Source of the DNA: Nitrospinaceae bacterium
GTDB lineage: Bacteria; Nitrospinota; Nitrospinia; Nitrospinales; VA-1
DNA length: 40,508 nucleotides
Reading direction: 5' to 3'
Assembly (NCBI GenBank): GCA_029261475.1
Contig: JAJDBG010000093.1
Coordinates: forward strand, 1-40,508
The position numbers were made by a program, and so were the translations under genes. Below the pieces are notes generated by a model that was given only the letters and a program-made list of their open reading frames with translations, had not been told where the DNA came from and made no database searches. Below are positions 17,619 through 26,230 of this stretch, one piece after another (positions within the stretch are counted from its first letter, which is position 1; every line of letters starts with the position of its first letter).

Positions 17619-17837
17619 CCAAATTATATCCGATTTGCAATTTAAATTTATTGGAACTGGTGATTTGTTTGAATTAGCGATGTTTAAACAGCTAGGGAGG
17701 CAAAATACTGGTAAAATCTGTGTTTGTTAAATCATATTCATATATTGTATTTTCTTTTCAAGCTTGAGTTTTTCTTTGAAAATTTGTTCGAGCATGTGTG
17801 GAGCTGATTTTGTAATTTCTAAATCAGATGAGGTGTG

Positions 17838-18206
17838 ATGAATTTAAAAATCATTGATTTTTTGATCAGTTTTGGAGCGGGAGCATTGATTGCTTTTGGA
17901 ACGAGCCAAATTCTTCCCGATAGCTGGTCTCCTCTGGTTCTTATGGTTGCAGGAGGGATTACGGGGATGTTTTTGAGTCTTCCTTTAATGATCATCCTGG
18001 TGCCACCCTTTGGAGCCTTTGAAGTTATGATTGCCTTGCATTTGATTGCGATGCCCGCAGGGATGATAGGGGCTATGTTGATAGGAGTGGCTCCAGATTA
18101 TTGTGTCGCGGTTTCGGGTGCTAGCTGGGGAGTCGTTGTGTGGGGGATTATTGTCTATTTCAATCGACGCTATGGTGTGGGGCGTGTTGAGCAGGTGATC
18201 GAATGA
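17838..18206 (+). CDS. Small integral membrane protein, unknown function
   Basis: The protein has about 122 residues, starting at ATG 17838 (GTG at 17835 is an alternative; GAGG lies just upstream). It is almost entirely hydrophobic, with four probable helices near 6-24, 32-52, 58-82 and 92-112, and it ends with a charged tail NRRYGVGRVEQVIE. I do not recognise a family. Its stop overlaps the start of the following methyltransferase gene by 4 bases (ATGA), so the two are translated as a pair. It is divergent from the radical SAM operon, with about 300 bases between start codons. Confidence 0.75.
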   Translation: MNLKIIDFLISFGAGALIAFGTSQILPDSWSPLVLMVAGGITGMFLSLPLMIILVPPFGAFEVMIALHLIAMPAGMIGAMLIGVAPDYCVAVSGASWGVVVWGIIVYFNRRYGVGRVEQVIE

Positions 18207-18820
18207 GTGATTCTACAACGAGGAAAGGCAACTATGACGGTGCCGCTAAATTTTTTGATATTTTGAGAAGCGGTGATTCCCGTCGCTGGAGTGACGTTCA
18301 AAAACAGTTTTTTAGTCAACTGAAGGGCAGGGTTTTGTATGTGGGGATTGGCACCGGACAGGAAATTGTAAATTTCCCTCCAGGGCTGGATATCGTTGCG
18401 ATCGATATCAGTGAGGAAATGCTCAAGCGAGCTCAAGACCGAATATCCTCTTATCCAGGCACAATCAAGCCGATCCTCATGGATGCGCATGCCACGTCTT
18501 TTGAAGACAATTCTTTCGATATGGTGCTAACGGTTTGTGTGTTATGCACTGTGGAAAAGCCAGTGCAGGTGCTTGAAGAATTGAAGCGAGTGTTGAAACC
18601 AGGGGGAACACTGGTTTCTTTTGAGCATGTGCAAAGTCGCAATCCTCTATTTGCATGGCCTTTGCTATTAATGAATCCTTTTTCTCTCAAACTGGCAGGA
18701 ACTTCGTTGATTCGTGATACGGCGAAAAATATCCGCTCAGCAGGTTACGACTTACTTGTCGATTCAAATGTCTACCTGGACATTGTGAAAATGTTCACAA
18801 GTAAAAAACCGGAAAGATGA
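18203..18820 (+). CDS. Class I SAM-dependent methyltransferase, METTL7/UbiE-like
   Basis: The 205 residues contain the SAM-binding motif VLYVGIGTGQE (about 49-59), the acidic DIVAIDISEEML strand end, MDAHATSFEDNSFDMVLT and LEELKRVLKPGGTLVSFEHV. The CTVEKPVQVLEELKRVLKPGG pattern resembles the METTL7 branch, whose members methylate small thiols or lipids, and also UbiE/PmtA proteins. A hydrophobic stretch PLLLMNPFSLKL near 155-165 could touch the membrane. It is coupled to the small membrane protein before it. The substrate is unknown. Confidence 0.82.
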   Translation: MSDSTTRKGNYDGAAKFFDILRSGDSRRWSDVQKQFFSQLKGRVLYVGIGTGQEIVNFPPGLDIVAIDISEEMLKRAQDRISSYPGTIKPILMDAHATSFEDNSFDMVLTVCVLCTVEKPVQVLEELKRVLKPGGTLVSFEHVQSRNPLFAWPLLLMNPFSLKLAGTSLIRDTAKNIRSAGYDLLVDSNVYLDIVKMFTSKKPER

Positions 18821-18990
18821 TTTAGAGAAGAAGTCTTCAGAGTGATTTACTTGCTTGAGTGCTTTTTAGGGGATGAATTTCTTTTGAAATTTTTTCGTTC
18901 AGGATTTTATTCAACACGCACTCATTTGCTCTATACAGAAATGACTCGACTCGTTTTATCTCTGAATTTTTTCAAAATAAAAAGAAAGCG

Positions 18991-20520
18991 TCATTTTTTT
19001 ATTTGAGAGATGATGAAATAACTTTTGATACTTTTTTTAGCGATAAGGTTTTTTGCGAATCGTCGAGCATCTTCTTGCTTAGAAAACTCTCCCACACGCA
19101 CTTTATACCAGGTGCCACCAGATTTTCTTGGAGTGGTTACCAGGTAAACACCTTCCAGTCCTTTTTTCTTTAAAGATTTTATGAGCCGATTGGCTTGCTT
19201 TTTGGAGGTTCCCGCAGCGACTTGAATGGTGTGAACTTTATTGCTGCGGTTTTCTTTGCGGGGTGTTTTTTCAGCTGTTTTTTTGCTTTCCAGACCTGAT
19301 TTTATTTGTTCTTTTTGCGTTGATAATTCGTTGAAACTCACTCCAAAGACAATACCAATCAAAACGATGAGCAGGGTTGCGAGTTTGAAACGTAAATTCT
19401 GGCGGCCAAAAACGATTAACATATCTGCTGATTTTAAAATCAGGAAGTTTGCCAGCCTGGAGATTTGTCGAAATGGGAATGCTATGGCTTTCTTGATCCA
19501 ATCGATCGGAGAGCGAGTGATTCCCAATTTCTTCTTGAGTTTTTCTAATTGCTTGAGGTCCTCGCGGGTGAATAATTTTATCTTTCGCAATTTGCCTGCA
19601 AGACGTCCGTCTTCGACTTCTTCGCTGATTTTTTTCTGACTTTCAGGGGAGAGATGAAGAAATACTTCGCCACAAAGTTGATGGAAGTTGGGGTCCATTC
19701 CAGCCCAAATCCCCTCGCAATATTTTTTTGCCAATGCGTTTCTGATTTCTTCTTCGTCGTCCTGAACGTAGGGTAGAGATGCGGCATAAAATTTTATCGC
19801 CGCCTCGTCGAAGCGCTTCAAGGCCATCAATTGAGGTAAGGCAAAGCGGACGATTTCCTCGGTAAGTTTTGATTTGTTCTGCAGGGCTTTCAGGAAAAGG
19901 GGTTCAGTTTTTTCGCTGAATTGTTTTTGCTGAAGAAATATTTCAGCCAAATATTGAACGAGATATTCGTCGTTAAAATTTTCGGCTTTGAGCATCACCA
20001 AAAGGAGATCTAGCTCTTTGGAGCTCAATTCACTCTTTTGAGAAAAAAGTGCTAGTAGGGGGGCACGGAATTTTGATCGCTCTGGAGCCTGCAAGAAAGC
20101 TTTCAGGTAGATTTGAACGGCTCTGGAGTCATCGTGCCCAATGGACAATAAATACTCCGCATAGCTCCATATGGCTTGATCTCGCAGTTGTTTGCCTTTC
20201 CCCGGTAAAAAACAGGCAGAGCGAGAGGATCTGATGAGGTCTTCGTACTGCGTGATCGCTGAGCTTGGCTCGGCAGATCGCTGTTTTGTTTTTAAAAGGT
20301 GCAAGGCATTTTGAAATTTTTGTTCGCCGATCAATCCAAAAGCAAAGAACCCAAAAAATACCGAGACGCTAAACAAGGCCCATTGGATAGTGGTGTCGTC
20401 AAACTGGGCACTTGGCAAAGCTGCTTCGTGCAAAACATATAGCACGGCGTAGCCAAGGCTCAATAAAAGAATTGATGAGGCCCATAGACGCGCTGTGAAG
20501 TATTTAAGGATTTGAAACAT
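18991..20520 (-). CDS. SPOR-domain protein with TPR-like region
   Basis: SPOR domains bind denuded glycan strands in septal peptidoglycan. The 509 residues have two N-terminal hydrophobic helices (11-31 and 47-64) and a long helical repeat region (about 65-310, TPR-like, for example AIWSYAEYLLSIGHDDSRAVQIYLKAF). A third membrane helix follows (380-396), then a Lys-rich linker and a C-terminal SPOR domain (428-507: VHTIQVAAGTSKKQANRL through WYKVRVGEFSKQEDARRFAKNL). It starts 15 bases after the class A PBP gene and is the last gene of that operon, which fits a role in cell wall assembly at the division site. Confidence 0.85.
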   Translation of the reverse strand: MFQILKYFTARLWASSILLLSLGYAVLYVLHEAALPSAQFDDTTIQWALFSVSVFFGFFAFGLIGEQKFQNALHLLKTKQRSAEPSSAITQYEDLIRSSRSACFLPGKGKQLRDQAIWSYAEYLLSIGHDDSRAVQIYLKAFLQAPERSKFRAPLLALFSQKSELSSKELDLLLVMLKAENFNDEYLVQYLAEIFLQQKQFSEKTEPLFLKALQNKSKLTEEIVRFALPQLMALKRFDEAAIKFYAASLPYVQDDEEEIRNALAKKYCEGIWAGMDPNFHQLCGEVFLHLSPESQKKISEEVEDGRLAGKLRKIKLFTREDLKQLEKLKKKLGITRSPIDWIKKAIAFPFRQISRLANFLILKSADMLIVFGRQNLRFKLATLLIVLIGIVFGVSFNELSTQKEQIKSGLESKKTAEKTPRKENRSNKVHTIQVAAGTSKKQANRLIKSLKKKGLEGVYLVTTPRKSGGTWYKVRVGEFSKQEDARRFAKNLIAKKSIKSYFIISQIKK

Positions 20521-20535
20521 TATTGCAATTTATGA

Positions 20536-22746
20536 TCAGGGCGAAATGGTTTCCGGCAAGGCATTGAGTTCATCTAATAATTCGCTTGCCGACAATTTTT
20601 TTATTTTGTCATCTTCCGTTGGAGTTGACGAAGTTTTATTTTTAATTTGGCTTTCGACATTTTCTGGCGTTTCATTTTTGGGAGCAGGTGCTAGATCGGG
20701 TTCCTGAAATGTTTCTGTGTCTTCTTCTTGAGGTTGTGCTCCTTGCGGTCCTGCAACAAATTCATCAGGCGTTTCTACTAGCTCGGTAGGGATAATGGTT
20801 TCTTCTTTTACTGCAACGCGCAGAAATTCTTCAGGTCCTGCTTTATGCAAAATACCTGTTTTAATATCGACATTTTCAATGCGTATTCCTTCCGGTTTCG
20901 GGAAGTGAACTTTATCTTTACCTTCCAGAGCTTTTTTCATGAAGTAAGTCCAGATTGGAGCGGCCGCTCCTGCGCCGGTCAAGCCTTTTCCATTTTTCCC
21001 CAGCATCGGTTCGTTGTCGTCATAACCCACCCATACAGAAGCAGATAGGTCTTTCGTGAAACCATTGAACCAGGCATCTTTGAAGCTATTGGTGGTCCCG
21101 GTTTTGCCTGCAGCAGGATGGCGAAATTTCATGCGTCGCAGGACACGCCCGGTTCCTCCATCGACCACGCCTTGCATCATATCTAAAAGCGGGTAGATTG
21201 ATTTTTGTGGAAAGCGTTGCACGCCTTCGTAAAAATGTTCGTAAAGGCGGTTGCCATCATAATCTTCAATGCGTCGAATGAGATAAGGCTCGTTGTAGAT
21301 ACCGAGATTGGCTATTACGCTATAGGCTCCGGCAAGTTCTAATGGTGATACGGCGGAAGTGCCCAACGCGAGGGATAAATTATTTCCCAACGGACTTTTA
21401 ATGCCGAACTGGCGGGCGGTTTTTATTACTTCTTTAGGGCCTACTGCGTCAATCAATTGGGCGGCGACGGCATTTATGGAACGCATCAATGCCTTTTTTA
21501 AAATCAGTTTTCCTGCATAGGCGTTGGAAAAATTTTGCGGTTGCCAAGGTTCGCCACCTTGAATCGGAAAGGTCCTGGGTTCATCGACCACGACCGTTGC
21601 AGGGGAGTATCCCAACTGCTCCATTGCGGTAAAGTAGACGAAGGGTTTGAATGAAGAGCCTGGAAGTCTGTTATTTGAAACGGCACGATTGAATTGACTG
21701 CTTGAGTAGTCGCGCCCGCCTAATAGCACACGGACGGCACCGCCTTTATTCTCGATAGCAGTCAGAGCTACTTGAAGGGAGTCTTGCCCGGAGCGTGCTG
21801 GCAATTGTTTGTCCAGATAGTCGAGGTGTACTCGCGCAGATTTTTCTGCCGCTTTCTGGAGACGAACGTCCAATGTTGTGAAAACTTTCAAGCCGCCAAA
21901 ATAAACGAATTCTTTCCCATAATCGGCCTCTAGCTGACTCATGACATGATTGACAAAGTAGAGATTGGAGTCCGTTTTTCTTTCAGGCGTCGCCAGTTTC
22001 AGATCGCTTGCAAGAGCACTTTGTTTTTGTGCTTCGGAGATCATCGCCACTTGAACCATTCGCGACAGTATATGATGCGTGCGTTTCATCGCACGATCCA
22101 GATTACTGAAGGGATTGGCATTGTTAGGGGAGTTTGGTAAACCAGCTAGAAGTGCGGCTTGAAGCAAGGTCAAATCTTTGGATCTAATATCAAAATAAGT
22201 TCTTGAGGCTTCTTCGACTCCATAGGCCCCATTCCCAAAATAAATTTGGTTGCTGTAAGCTTCAAGAATTTTATCTTTTGAAAATGTTGCTTCCAATTGC
22301 AGTGCAATGAATAGCTCTTTGATTTTTCTAACCCAGTTTCTCTCAAATGAAAAAAACAGATTTTTAGACAATTGCTGGGTGATTCCACTTCCGCCCTGTC
22401 GTACACGCCCTTCTTTGATGTTTGAAATAAGAGCGCGTAGTAAACCAAGATGATCCAGACCGCGATGTTTGTAAAAATTACGATCTTCAACCGCTACGAT
22501 TGCTTTTAGAAACCAGGGTGATATTTCTTTAAGAGGTACTGGTCGTCGTTGACCAACTATATGAATGCGTTCGCCATCAACCGAATACAGTTCGGTTGGC
22601 AAATTCAGATTGATGGTCTCCAGTTTTTCTGGGAGTTGTGGCAAATCATCGCGCAAGCCAAGGTAGACTCCGGCTAAAACCAATACCCCTGTCAGGGTAA
22701 TAGCGTAAATGAAGTTTAAAATGATTTGGGAAAGTCTGCGGATCAA
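20536..22746 (-). CDS. Class A penicillin-binding protein (glycosyltransferase and transpeptidase)
   Basis: This bifunctional enzyme polymerises and cross-links peptidoglycan. The 736 residues start with a membrane anchor (about 8-29). The GT51 domain has the catalytic Glu87 in VAVEDRNFYKHRG, GGSGITQQLSKNL (118-130) and KILEAYSNQIYFG. The transpeptidase has Ser364 in PGSSFKPF, SIN (423-425) and KTGTT (548-552). A Pro/Glu/Thr-rich tail (about 655-736) is unusual and may be a protein-binding extension. The start codon is TTG, overlapping the upstream gene stop by 4 bases. The order with an XRE regulator and a SPOR protein makes this an envelope operon. Confidence 0.94.
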   Translation of the reverse strand: MIRRLSQIILNFIYAITLTGVLVLAGVYLGLRDDLPQLPEKLETINLNLPTELYSVDGERIHIVGQRRPVPLKEISPWFLKAIVAVEDRNFYKHRGLDHLGLLRALISNIKEGRVRQGGSGITQQLSKNLFFSFERNWVRKIKELFIALQLEATFSKDKILEAYSNQIYFGNGAYGVEEASRTYFDIRSKDLTLLQAALLAGLPNSPNNANPFSNLDRAMKRTHHILSRMVQVAMISEAQKQSALASDLKLATPERKTDSNLYFVNHVMSQLEADYGKEFVYFGGLKVFTTLDVRLQKAAEKSARVHLDYLDKQLPARSGQDSLQVALTAIENKGGAVRVLLGGRDYSSSQFNRAVSNNRLPGSSFKPFVYFTAMEQLGYSPATVVVDEPRTFPIQGGEPWQPQNFSNAYAGKLILKKALMRSINAVAAQLIDAVGPKEVIKTARQFGIKSPLGNNLSLALGTSAVSPLELAGAYSVIANLGIYNEPYLIRRIEDYDGNRLYEHFYEGVQRFPQKSIYPLLDMMQGVVDGGTGRVLRRMKFRHPAAGKTGTTNSFKDAWFNGFTKDLSASVWVGYDDNEPMLGKNGKGLTGAGAAAPIWTYFMKKALEGKDKVHFPKPEGIRIENVDIKTGILHKAGPEEFLRVAVKEETIIPTELVETPDEFVAGPQGAQPQEEDTETFQEPDLAPAPKNETPENVESQIKNKTSSTPTEDDKIKKLSASELLDELNALPETISP

Positions 22747-23648
22747 GGAGTATTTCTTTCAAGGAGTCGCAATGGGATATCTTGTTCGTCACCTGTTGTT
22801 CCAGCGGGTTCTAGTTGAGACAAGAGGTTATTTGCGGTTTCCCGTGGTGTCGGTATTAATAGATATTCGGTAAAGTAATCGGTTTTGAATTCGATTCCCA
22901 ATTTGATGGGTTGGTCTTCTGGTTCGTTTTCGCGAGGTTCTGATATTCCAACACGGGTGATTTGATATTGTTTTTCAAGGAACCATCGTGGCGGTGGTGA
23001 TATTTGGGACCGAGCCTCGGGATCCATATTTTTTAACAGGATCAAAAAGTCGTTGTATAAAATGATCTGTTCGGGTAGAAATCCTGCGTCTTCTAAATGA
23101 CCGCGTTTTTGAATTCGAGAGGCCTCGAGTGTCTCTAACTGGTTTAGAGATAAGAATACTTCTCGTAATGGAATATTATCATGATCGATAAGATCAAGGG
23201 AAATCCAGGGGCCCATGCGTTTGATTAAAACGCGTTCCCATTGAAGACTGGCGTCGATACCCAGTAAGTCATAGGGTGAAATGAGAGAGCTTGCCCATTG
23301 GCCTGGAAAATCGAAATAAAGGTTTAAAAATCTTTCTTTGGACAACACTCGGGAGTAACCCGGTTCAAGACGGTCAAGCAATTGCCTGAATGAGGTGATG
23401 GATTCTGTGGTCTGTCGGGCATTGTCCATTGATGAACGAATGGATTGCACCTTGGATTGGGCGACCAGAGATAAACGATCGCGATCCCAGATTCTTCCCA
23501 ATTGGGGTCTTTGAAAGTTTTGCCATTTCAAATAGTTCCCGATACTTGTTTCGAGAAAATGGGTTGTCAACTCAAGGAGGACAAGACCTATAACTAAAGC
23601 CCATTGGATGAATATACTTTGTGGCCCGAGGATGGAAACAGATTTCAC
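22743..23648 (-). CDS. Hypothetical membrane-anchored protein upstream of the PBP gene
   Basis: I do not recognise a family. The 301-residue protein starts with GTG and has one N-terminal membrane helix (about 10-33: SIFIQWALVIGLVLLELTTHF), followed by a probable periplasmic domain. That domain is helical and contains DRDRLSLVAQSKVQSIRSSMDNARQTTESI and later IKLGIEFKTDYFTEYLLIPTP, so some strands follow the helices. It overlaps the PBP start by 4 bases and begins 5 bases after the XRE gene, so it is probably a PBP accessory factor. That role is inferred from position only. Confidence 0.75.
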   Translation of the reverse strand: MKSVSILGPQSIFIQWALVIGLVLLELTTHFLETSIGNYLKWQNFQRPQLGRIWDRDRLSLVAQSKVQSIRSSMDNARQTTESITSFRQLLDRLEPGYSRVLSKERFLNLYFDFPGQWASSLISPYDLLGIDASLQWERVLIKRMGPWISLDLIDHDNIPLREVFLSLNQLETLEASRIQKRGHLEDAGFLPEQIILYNDFLILLKNMDPEARSQISPPPRWFLEKQYQITRVGISEPRENEPEDQPIKLGIEFKTDYFTEYLLIPTPRETANNLLSQLEPAGTTGDEQDIPLRLLERNTP

Positions 23649-23653
23649 CTGGT

Positions 23654-24262
23654 TTATCTCACCGTAGTTTTATTAGCGGATTGCGCGATTGTCTTCAATT
23701 TTTCAATTTTCTTTTGAAGGGCTTTTGGGTCCAACTTTTTTCTGCCGCGTTTTTTGGGAGCAGAGGAGGGCTTTTCAGAACGAAGCTTTGATATTTTGTT
23801 TTTATCTGCTTTACCCGAGTGTTTGTTTTGTAGATTCGATATCCAATCTGCTGTTCCCAGGTTTTTACTGAACAGGTCTTGAAGATTGGGGTTCAGCCTC
23901 CTGAAAAGTGAGAGAAATTTTTTTTCTGTGATATCGAAGGCAATGGAAACAGGCATCGGATAATTTTTTAAATAGAGAAGATTTGTTTGAAAATCGACGC
24001 AGTCAATTTGAGCACCTTCGTAAGGGGCGATTACTGCGAGGGGACAAAAATCCTGCAGAGTAATTTTTTCGGTCAAAAGTTTTTGAAGAGACAGGTTTCC
24101 TAGCATGGCAATTTTCACCAGAGTCGAAATGGGTGCATCCCGCTCACCAACTTCGTAACGAACGTAGGTACGAAACCCGATACCAAGGATTTCGGCAAAT
24201 TGGGATTGCGTGCAATCCCGCTCCTTACGAATGGTTCTCAAGTTCTCTGCCAGGATAGACAT
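23654..24262 (-). CDS. XRE-family helix-turn-helix regulator with basic C-terminal tail
   Basis: The N-terminal 60 residues are an XRE/Cro-type DNA-binding domain (ENLRTIRKERDCTQSQFAEILGIGFRTYVRYEVGERDAP). A middle domain (about 65-130) is not recognised. The tail is rich in Lys and contains an AT-hook-like KKRGRKK, which may strengthen DNA binding. It is the first of four tightly packed genes that include a class A PBP and a SPOR protein, so it probably regulates envelope synthesis and its own operon. Direct repeats TACCTAC flank the likely -10 region upstream. GAGG lies about 10 bases before the ATG. Confidence 0.88.
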   Translation of the reverse strand: MSILAENLRTIRKERDCTQSQFAEILGIGFRTYVRYEVGERDAPISTLVKIAMLGNLSLQKLLTEKITLQDFCPLAVIAPYEGAQIDCVDFQTNLLYLKNYPMPVSIAFDITEKKFLSLFRRLNPNLQDLFSKNLGTADWISNLQNKHSGKADKNKISKLRSEKPSSAPKKRGRKKLDPKALQKKIEKLKTIAQSANKTTVR

Positions 24263-24294
24263 GCAAAAGTAACCTCAAGTATTGACAGGTCTCC

Positions 24295-24333
24295 TACCTA
24301 CATAATATATACCTACTCTCCAATTACCTGCAA
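24295..24333 (-). promoter_or_regulatory. Candidate promoter/operator of the xre-PBP-SPOR operon
   Basis: Two identical TACCTAC heptamers (24295-24301 and 24310-24316, centres 15 bases apart on the plus strand) flank a minus-strand -10-like TATATT (24304-24309). TTGCAG (24328-24333) is a possible -35 element at 18 bases. Direct repeats around a -10 region fit autoregulation by the XRE protein. This is inference from layout. Confidence 0.4.
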
Positions 24334-24375
24334 TCGGTTCTTTAAATTTATTTGTTACAATAGGAAGCGAGGTTC

Positions 24376-25350
24376 TCATTCCATAAGAACTTTTGCCGCA
24401 TCTCGGGCAGAATAGGTCAATATCATTTTAGCTCCTGCGCGTTTGATGCTCAGCAATATTTCCATCATCACTCGCTGACCGTCGATCCAGTCATTTTGCT
24501 CGGCGGCTTTCACCATAGCGTATTCGCCGCTCACATTGTATGCGGCCACGGGTACTTGCACCGCTTCTCTGACCCTGTGGATAATGTCTAAGAATGCCAG
24601 GGCTGGCTTGACCATTACGATGTCGGCTCCTTCTTCAATATCCTGAAATACTTCTCGCAGGCTTTCGTCGCTGTTTCCAGGGTCCATTTGATAAGATCTG
24701 CGATCACCAAATTTCGGGCATGAGTCGGCGGCCTCTCGAAAAGGGCCATAAAATGCTGAGGCATATTTTGCGGCATAGGACATGATGATGGTGTCAGAAA
24801 AACTGGCAGCATCCAAGGCTCCGCGAATGGCCTGCACACGACCGTCCATCATATCAGAGGGTGCGACGATGTCCGCGCCTGCTTCTGCATGGGTCAGTGC
24901 CATTTTAGCCAATAGTTTCAAAGTGGGGTCGTTCAGTATCTGGTCGCCTTTGACAACGCCGCAATGCCCATGATCGGTGTATTCGTCGATGCAAACGTCG
25001 GTTATCAACATCAATTCTGGAGTGGTTTCCTTTATTTCCCGAATGGCGCGCTGGATGATGCCGTCTGGATTGTAGGCTTCGGAACCGGCGGCATCTTTTT
25101 TGTCTGGAATGCCAAATAGAATGATCCCCGGTATCCCGAGACGCTGGGTCTCCAGAACTTCCTTCTTCACTTGATCGATGGAGAAACGATACACGCCGGG
25201 CATGGAGCTGATTTCTTCGCGCACACCCTTGCCCTCGCAAATAAAGTAAGGCTCGATCAGGTCGTCTACACTAAGGGTCGTTTCACGGACCATTCTTAAT
25301 ATTTGTTGATTTTTTCTCAATCTTCGATAGCGGTGGATAGGGAAGGGCAT
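24376..25350 (-). CDS. hemB: Porphobilinogen synthase (delta-aminolevulinate dehydratase)
   Basis: This enzyme condenses two 5-aminolevulinate molecules to porphobilinogen in tetrapyrrole synthesis. The 324 residues match the family length. Schiff-base lysines are Lys195 ([15 protein letters not shown]) and Lys248 ([10 protein letters not shown]). The metal site reads [14 protein letters not shown]: Cys120 and Cys130 are present, but the middle ligand, Cys122 in the zinc enzymes, is Asp. This is intermediate between the zinc-type and magnesium-type signatures. The gene faces away from a sigma-54-promoted small gene and is followed by the xre operon on the same strand after 113 bases. Confidence 0.96.
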   Translation of the reverse strand: MPFPIHRYRRLRKNQQILRMVRETTLSVDDLIEPYFICEGKGVREEISSMPGVYRFSIDQVKKEVLETQRLGIPGIILFGIPDKKDAAGSEAYNPDGIIQRAIREIKETTPELMLITDVCIDEYTDHGHCGVVKGDQILNDPTLKLLAKMALTHAEAGADIVAPSDMMDGRVQAIRGALDAASFSDTIIMSYAAKYASAFYGPFREAADSCPKFGDRRSYQMDPGNSDESLREVFQDIEEGADIVMVKPALAFLDIIHRVREAVQVPVAAYNVSGEYAMVKAAEQNDWIDGQRVMMEILLSIKRAGAKMILTYSARDAAKVLME

Positions 25351-25417
25351 GGGAATCTCTTTGCTTGATAAGGTAAATTTAAAAAATATTGTAGGGAATT
25401 GTCTTGGTTTTTAAAAA

Positions 25418-25432
25418 TGGCACGGCTCTTGC
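25418..25432 (+). promoter_or_regulatory. Sigma-54 (RpoN) promoter
   Basis: TGGCACG, four bases, then TTGC followed by TT matches the -24/-12 consensus exactly (GG at 25419-25420, GC at 25431-25432). Transcription would begin near 25444 and leave a leader of about 56 bases before the ATG at 25500. Such promoters need an enhancer-binding ATPase. None is encoded in the window. Confidence 0.8.
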
Positions 25433-25499
25433 TTTTAAACAGTCATATAACGAAATTGATAATTTTTTGACGTTTAACACTACTGCCGGAGACTTTGTC

Positions 25500-25901
25500 A
25501 TGAGCAAATCAGAATCCAACGAGGATCGACACTACGAGATTTTAAACGAAGCGATTTTAAATGCAATCACCTCATCAGAAGAGGTCAAAGACATTCTCGT
25601 TGATTTTAAATCGAAAAAGCTGATCAATAACCTTGCTGTACTCAACCTGATTTTAAGTCTGGAAGAGTTGTCTGAATTGATTTTTAAGCCAGAAGGCAGT
25701 CATATGTACAAACTGGAACCGACAGAGCCTGGAAAAAAAGAACTGAAAACCAAGTCTGGGCAATCTTTTTCTGTAGAAAAAGGCAAGTACTCAGTTGATG
25801 GCAGACCTTTGACGGACAAAGAAATTCAATTCGAAGCTTTTTGTCAGGAATCCTTCGATATGAACAAATGGCTAAAAAAGAATCGAATCAAATTGGGTTA
25901 G
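25500..25901 (+). CDS. Hypothetical small protein driven by a sigma-54 promoter
   Basis: I do not recognise this protein. I start at the ATG at 25500, which has GGAG at 25488-25491; the longer track start would place coding sequence over the sigma-54 promoter. The 133 residues are soluble and charged. The N-terminal half (EDRHYEILNEAILNAITSSEEVKDILVDFKSK) looks helical. The second half has KSGQSFSVEKGKYSVDGRPLTDKEIQFEAF, which looks strand-like. The promoter type suggests expression under nitrogen, stress or motility control. It is convergent with a 60-residue gene. Confidence 0.78.
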   Translation: MSKSESNEDRHYEILNEAILNAITSSEEVKDILVDFKSKKLINNLAVLNLILSLEELSELIFKPEGSHMYKLEPTEPGKKELKTKSGQSFSVEKGKYSVDGRPLTDKEIQFEAFCQESFDMNKWLKKNRIKLG

Positions 25902-25980
25902 TGCCTGCGCTGGTCAAACAGCTTGGTAATTTCGATCCCACTCTGGCATTAGTTCGAGCCGGCTGTAAGTAGAATCATCC

Positions 25981-26013
25981 GCTATTGTGCACAATAGCCT
26001 CGATGAACCGAGG
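25981..26013. repeat. Perfect 18-bp palindrome plus hairpin between convergent genes
   Basis: GCTATTGTG/CACAATAGC (25981-25998) is perfectly self-complementary and is followed by CCTCG-ATGAAC-CGAGG (25998-26013). The pair lies between the ends of a plus-strand and a minus-strand gene, so it may form a bidirectional transcript end. Neither side has a T-run. Confidence 0.4.
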
Positions 26014-26014
26014 G

Positions 26015-26197
26015 TTAGGATTTGAAAATTTTTGAGTCGCAGGAAATGTACTTGATTTGTTTCAAGGGAATGACAAACACTTCTTCTGAAGTGGTCAGTT
26101 CAAACAGTTCGAGATCATCACTGAAACCGTGCTTTTCTGTGTTTTCCAAAACCAGCTCTTCGTTATCTACAAATACGACTTTCAGTCGGTAAATCAT
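26015..26197 (-). CDS. 60-residue hypothetical protein downstream of a radical SAM gene
   Basis: The sequence is short but likely coding, because AAGGAG sits at good spacing before the ATG and the gene starts 33 bases after the radical SAM stop. The residues alternate hydrophobic and polar (MIYRLKVVFVDNEELVLEN, EEVFVIPLKQIKYISC), which suggests a small beta-rich fold. A Gly-rich or Cys-rich core typical of many peptide precursors is absent, so I do not call it a RiPP precursor. It may be a partner or substrate-carrier of the radical SAM enzyme. Confidence 0.65.
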   Translation of the reverse strand: MIYRLKVVFVDNEELVLENTEKHGFSDDLELFELTTSEEVFVIPLKQIKYISCDSKIFKS

Positions 26198-26230
26198 AAA
26201 AACTCCTTAAATGCCTCTGCTACTTTCGGA

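Noticed and set aside
17718-17792. 22-codon minus-strand frame (MLEQIFKEKLKLEKK...) upstream of the radical SAM operon, considered as a peptide precursor
   Set aside because: It has no Shine-Dalgarno sequence, lies upstream of the operon promoter and shows no precursor-like core.
26015-26197. 60-residue protein as a RiPP precursor
   Set aside because: Its alternating hydrophobic/charged sequence looks like a folded beta domain. There is no leader/core division and only one Cys.
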